A stretch of 64,000 nt of DNA from Asterella californica (lineage: Eukaryota; Streptophyta; Marchantiopsida; Marchantiales; Aytoniaceae), in assembly GCA_036924285.1 (NCBI GenBank), contig JAYKYS010000024.1, positions 1,488,001-1,552,000 of the forward strand, given 5' to 3'. Positions within the stretch are counted from its first letter, which is position 1. Every line of letters begins with the position of its first letter. Below the pieces are notes generated by a model. That model was not told the DNA's origin and searched no databases. It saw only the letters and a list, made by a program, of their open reading frames with translations. This document shows, piece by piece, positions 59,549 through 64,000 of the stretch. Made by a program: the position numbers and the translations under genes.

Positions 59549-59907
59549 AGAAGCCTGTCCAAACTTAAGCAAATATGGACTTCTTACAATCGACTTCCTC
59601 TCAGACGGGGAAGATCTTCTAATCTACAATTGCTGATGAGGAGAAAACAATCGCTATATAAGTAACTCAGGATATTAAAATGATCAACAGCAATGACGAG
59701 CAATACATCTTGCACTCACCTGTCTCTCCATCTGAATCCGGGTAACAGTGTGCGTCGTCATAGATTCATACAATGATAACTTGATTGAAAACTCACGTCT
59801 CATCCTTGTATAAGTACATTCTTGCACTCCTCCATTTACAGTATAGCTAAACTTGTACATTCTTGCCGTCTTCTAAACTATGCCCAGCTGCTACAGTCGC
59901 TTTCTAA

Positions 59908-62900
59908 TCAGGATTCTAACAAAAATTTCTTTCTCCCATCTGCCACGCACGACTCACATAGCCAGGCAAATGGATCATTGCTATTTCTGTATCTCACTAT
60001 ATGAAGTTTAAACCATTTGGCGCAATTATCATCGGTAAGCTTTGGGGCTAAGTAATCTCTTAAATAACACCAACATTCTTCAGCATACCTGTGGTCTAAT
60101 GGAACATTTTCATTCAGTTGCGGTTTCAGTTTTTCAAGGACAATATTTGCAGTAGCCGCAGATACTCCAACGGAAACTCCTGTTGTGAGATCCGAAATTT
60201 CGGTAACCACGCTGCCTAAACCCGCCGTGACTTGAGCTCCGACTTTGAGAAGGAACCATATCATCTTCAGTGAAAGCTTGGAGAACATTCTTATCGACTT
60301 GGAAAATTTACCATCCTTGTCTAAGCACAGCTCCAACCCTTCTTGGTTCTCGACAAAATGTGGTCGATGCCTTGCTTCGCACATGAAGTGAAGGCGAACT
60401 GCTTCGGCATGAATCACGACCGCTTTCAGCTGGTGCTTCTTGCTTACATCTTTCTTACTGGCGAAGTAAGGACGTCGGGGATGCTTGTGATTCTCCTTTG
60501 ACTTCATGAATCCAATGATGGTGTCCACCTTGGAAGTCATATCCGCCATAAGCGCATGCATGTTGTCGAGGTTTGGCTTAAAATTCTTCAATTCATCTTT
60601 CACTTCTTGAAAACCTTTCATCATTCCTGCTTGTAGGCACTGAATGTCTCCCCCCATCTGTTCTTGGCGATGAAGTACTTCTTGAAGTATTTCCTTGTTT
60701 CCAACTGGCGAACCTGAATCGTATTTCGCCTCGAGACTCGCAGCTGACGATGATTTCCCAATCAAAGGTGGAACGTCGTTCGCTGCATCATCGTTCGCTG
60801 CATCATGTAATCGACTTGAAACTTTAATTAGTTCTCGCAGGTCTTTCGCGAGATCGTCGTGATTCTTCTTGACCACCATAAGAACGTCTCTAACATCCTC
60901 CGATGAGAGGAGTGTTTTTGCTTGTTCACCTTCAGACTGCAAACTGAAATCTTTGTTGTCAGAGATGATTGATGGCCATGTATGCTTATAGCCAGACAAG
61001 AACTCATCACTGACATTGCCACTTCGAGCTCGATCTTCTACGTCAGCCTGAAAGAGTCTTTTCAGATCCTGTATCAACACAGCCTGCTTTTCTCTGAACA
61101 CACGAGGTGTCAATAGTTTCACACACTTCGTTCGAAGCAATGCAACAACAAGCTGCACACCAGGACACCCCTTATCGGAAGCGCAAAATTCGATCAGACT
61201 CTTGATGACGTGCTTGTAAACATAGCCCATAGCCCAGTCTCGGGACGCGTGATCCGAGAATTCTACCATGACATCGATATGGTTCTGTGCAGATTCATCA
61301 ATCTCCACAAATATCAAGAGACCATTCACTCGAATCTCCACATGATAACGCGAAACTATGAAGTTGCTGTTAAGTACTCCCAGACCTTCCATCTGCTTTC
61401 GAAGGTGTATCTAAATTCCAAGAAGAAAAAGAAGTAAACATAAGTCCATATATTGTTACCATTAAACAGGTTTAAATTTGAAAATGAGATGTAACAAGAT
61501 TCATGATGTCCTGTCCTCAACAGGAAAGCGATGAAATGATCAAATGATGATTTAAATTACATAGCGACACTATTAACTTTATGTATATGTAACCTTCCAT
61601 GATGTATACGTAACATTACTATACGAGAGTAGCGACACTATTAACTTTATGTATATGTAACCTTCCATGATGTATACGTAACATTACTATACGAGAGTAA
61701 AAGTAATTAAAACAAGGAAACAACTCAAAGTATTGTTGTTGAAACTTACTTGGTATCTGGGATAAAATGCTGCACTGAATGAAGTCCTCTCCTGATCATG
61801 ACATTGTACTCGGAATCCAAAATACTCTGATGCTTCACCGGATCCAGCAAGTTCTTCGCTCCACTTAAGTCTGTCGATCGTCCTCCTCCCTGAAGCACTT
61901 GCTTTCTCTCCAAGGAAAGCTTTCGGCATGAAATATCTGGTGACACCGTCATAATCGAACTCGTGGCAAAGTTCCATTTCTATCAAGAGCTTTTTCACCG
62001 TTCTCTCGTCTACCTTCATCTTCATCTTCTTCTGGACATTCTGTATCAGAGTAGATAATCTTTGCAGATCAACAAAACCATCCGACAGTGTACTTTCCAG
62101 CGAATCACTACTCAATGTTGTCGAAGCGCGCGTCTTTTTCAATGATGTCCAAGCGCGCCTCTTTGACTGATGTTTCTCATCCCGAAGTTTGGAATGGATG
62201 AGTTCTCCCAAAAGGTTTTGTGATAACCAGTTAGGTTGCACCACTATCAACTTTTCTGTACTCTCCTGTTTAGAAGCATCATCAGCTTGGAGAAGTGCAC
62301 CTGGCGTCATACAAATAGCACCCACATCGTGCATGTTTGAAGCCACCGCATGTAGTACCCTCCTCCCTTCATCATCTGTATGTTCGAATCTGCTGAGTTC
62401 TTCATGGTTCGAGCAAAACTCATAGAACTCTGCACAAGTCCAGATCGGTGAATCCTTGACTACGTCTGGCAGTTTCATCAACCGCGAGGCTAAATCAGAA
62501 CAAGCCCTTGGGACTCTAGGTGCTTTTGTTCTGAGTAGTTCCGTCATACGATGACGAACAACATCAAGAATGGGTTGTACATCCTCCACTATTGTTGCAT
62601 CAACGTGACGTAGAAAGAGAGGATCCTTGTCCGTACCAACGTCAGCTTGGGGGCATAGCTCTATAGCTACAACATCACGGAATTTCTCTCTCAGACCTTT
62701 CACAGTCCTTTCAAATTCTTCTATAACTAATTCGACTGGACCTTTATGACAATCCTTGTGCGTAATGATTACCAACACTTGTGGACGAATGTGTCCTGTA
62801 ATCTGAGTGTTTGATACGATAAAACGGAGCCACGACATCAATTCATCACGAAAGGCTTTTTGCACATCGTGTTTGAACTTTCCGCTCGTCCCATGTCCTT

Positions 62901-63164
62901 GGAATGGACTGAAAGCAAAGACGAATAGGCAAGCATGACTGATCCTAGGAAACAGTATACTTTGAAGAGCTCGAAAGACTTCTTGCCCTGCCAAGTCCCA
63001 GATGGAAATGGTGACAAAATTATCCTCATACAAAAATTCCACTTCGATTCCCCTTGTTCTCCCGAAACGAGATTTAACTCCTTCGATCAACCTTCGGGGA
63101 AAAGATTTAGAGTTGCTCTCCCTCGACATAATTTTCATCATCGTTGCTTTCAACCTCGTCTTCC
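59908..63164 (-). CDS. Roco gene, second copy, 3' exons (ROC-COR and C-terminus)
   Basis: Exons 63164-61750 and 61410-59908 repeat those at 6743-5329 and 4989-3487, with identical splice sites and exon lengths. The encoded parts differ at two residues: CLQAGMM for CLHAGMM in the helical stretch, and FAWLCES for FGWLCES near the C-terminus. The ROC motifs DLAGQE and THKD and the COR region are intact. The LRR exon lies beyond the window, so it is unknown whether this copy shares the stop seen at 10003. The 3' flank up to the copia element is under 360 bp, so the insertion may lie in or near the 3' UTR. Confidence 0.9.
61562..61697. repeat. 68-bp tandem repeat in Roco copy 2 intron
   Basis: Identical in position and sequence to 5141-5276. 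Confidence 0.95.
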
Positions 63165-64000
63165 CTATAGTCAGCATAAACAATCAATATGTCAAACAAT
63201 ATATCGAAACAATAAATGAAATCAATTAAATTTAAACAGGATGACAAACTGTAAACTGGCTTATAGTTTGTTACCGTTACCGTGGCTTTAAGAAGCTAAG
63301 AAATTTTCATACAGACTGAATAGACATTCATATCAGAATGAAATATCACCATTTCAGTTTATAATAGAGTTGTAAATTACAACCCTAATATAAACTAAAA
63401 GACTGATAATATCTTCTTGGATATTAATATTGTTGTAAAGCTCCCTCAGAGGAAAAGATGAAAGAGTTTCAGCTATATCCGTAAAGATATTCGAAAAGAA
63501 AATGTCAGGTACAAAAGTAGAACAAGTTTACAACTTTTTAAACAACAAAACTTTTTCCATAAACACACACAATATAATTTCACGAGAGATTTAAGGATGA
63601 CAATGAAATATATCGTCCAATTTTTTTTCAGCATACACTAAGTGATAGCTAGGCGACAAGCTCCTTTCTGTGATTGGTTGTAGCAACAAGTGATACAACC
63701 TAAGGATATATAAGATTGATTAGAAGTGATAAGATACCATCACATTAAGTTCCTTGTAAGAATCTAAATCATATGCATATAATAATTCAAGCTTTAGGAT
63801 CAGTCAACATAAAGTAGAGGAAATTGAACATCCAATCTACTAGAAACATCTGACCACAAAGAATAAAGAGAAACTTGGGAATTTGTAATAGAGAATCTTT
63901 TGTTCAAGCTAATTATGAAGTTCATCCAAGGCGCATTCCTTTGTCCTTATTTGATCCACCAACAAACTTGAGATTCCATCCCAAAATTAGTAATTACAAA
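63165..64000 (-). other. Roco copy 2 intron 1, partial
   Basis: Counterpart of 6744-7579. Four close-set substitutions (63623-63652 region) set it apart from the left copy. No other feature was seen. Confidence 0.75.

Larger units (their letters stand above)
54450..59553 (+). mobile_element. Young Ty1-copia retrotransposon with target duplication
   Basis: The element 54455-59548 is flanked by the 5-bp duplication AGAAG (54450-54454 and 59549-59553). The unoccupied site is present at 3128-3132 in the left D1 copy, which proves insertion and fixes its borders. Inside are 5' LTR, tRNA-Met primer site, leader, one gag-pol frame, polypurine tract and 3' LTR. The LTRs differ at three substitutions plus one missing terminal base in about 245 bp. 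Integrase lies before reverse transcriptase, the copia order. Confidence 0.97.
51308..64000. repeat. Segmental duplication D1, right copy
   Basis: Counterpart of 1-7579 with the copia element 54455-59548 inserted. It contains the ABCG 3' exons and two Roco exons, and runs out of the window inside Roco intron 1. Small copy-specific changes include a 22-bp inverted repeat (51734-51796), a triplicated TAGACGCTTAC motif after the ABCG stop, and loss of 18 bp near 54339. Confidence 0.95.

Noticed and set aside
1..64000. Window as bacterial or viral DNA with a defence island
   Set aside because: Introns, plant retrotransposons, ABCG and Roco genes and lack of operons show nuclear plant-type DNA.

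Overview
The window looks like repeat-rich nuclear DNA of a land plant or close streptophyte relative. The grounds are GT-AG introns, a half-size ABCG transporter, a TORNADO1-like LRR-ROC-COR (Roco) gene, Ty1-copia elements primed by initiator tRNA-Met, a Ty3-gypsy element and a TNP2-type (EnSpm/CACTA) transposase. Moderate GC and the Roco gene fit a bryophyte or lycophyte better than a flowering plant, but that is inference. No bacterial operon, rRNA, tRNA or CRISPR was seen.

The main structural feature is a long direct duplication. Positions 1-7579 recur at 51308-64000, interrupted there by one inserted copia element, and both copies run off the window. Each unit holds the 3' part of an ABCG transporter gene (+ strand) and the 3' part of a Roco gene (- strand), tail to tail. 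The left copy gives the full Roco coding region (3487-10581, three exons, about 1,534 codons with one internal stop) and candidate 5' leader exons up to about 12394. The right copy gives the full ABCG gene (48640-53129), broken by several lesions. A second, older direct duplication links 12266-18357 with 34478-42341. It starts at the splice donor of a Roco leader exon and runs upstream, so it probably duplicates the Roco promoter side.

Between the two older copies lies a transposon cluster. It holds a degraded copia element (5' LTR, primer site and gag start, 20022 to about 21501), a gypsy element on the - strand with both LTRs (21561-28156; no gag, pol split by a stop), and a decayed TNP2-type transposase (28554 to about 32220) with a 676-bp internal tandem duplication that includes an intron. 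A near-complete young copia (54455-59548) sits in the right duplication copy with a 5-bp target duplication, and the left copy preserves the empty site.

The stretches 42342-48600 and 18358-20021 hold little that can be supported beyond a few weak open frames. No new operon-like system was found. The most interesting material is evolutionary: a change in paralog divergence exactly at the retrotransposon insertion point, independent decay of the two ABCG copies, a template-switch palindrome, repeated Roco leader exons, and a run of CAG-to-TAG or related C-to-T stops in the transposons.
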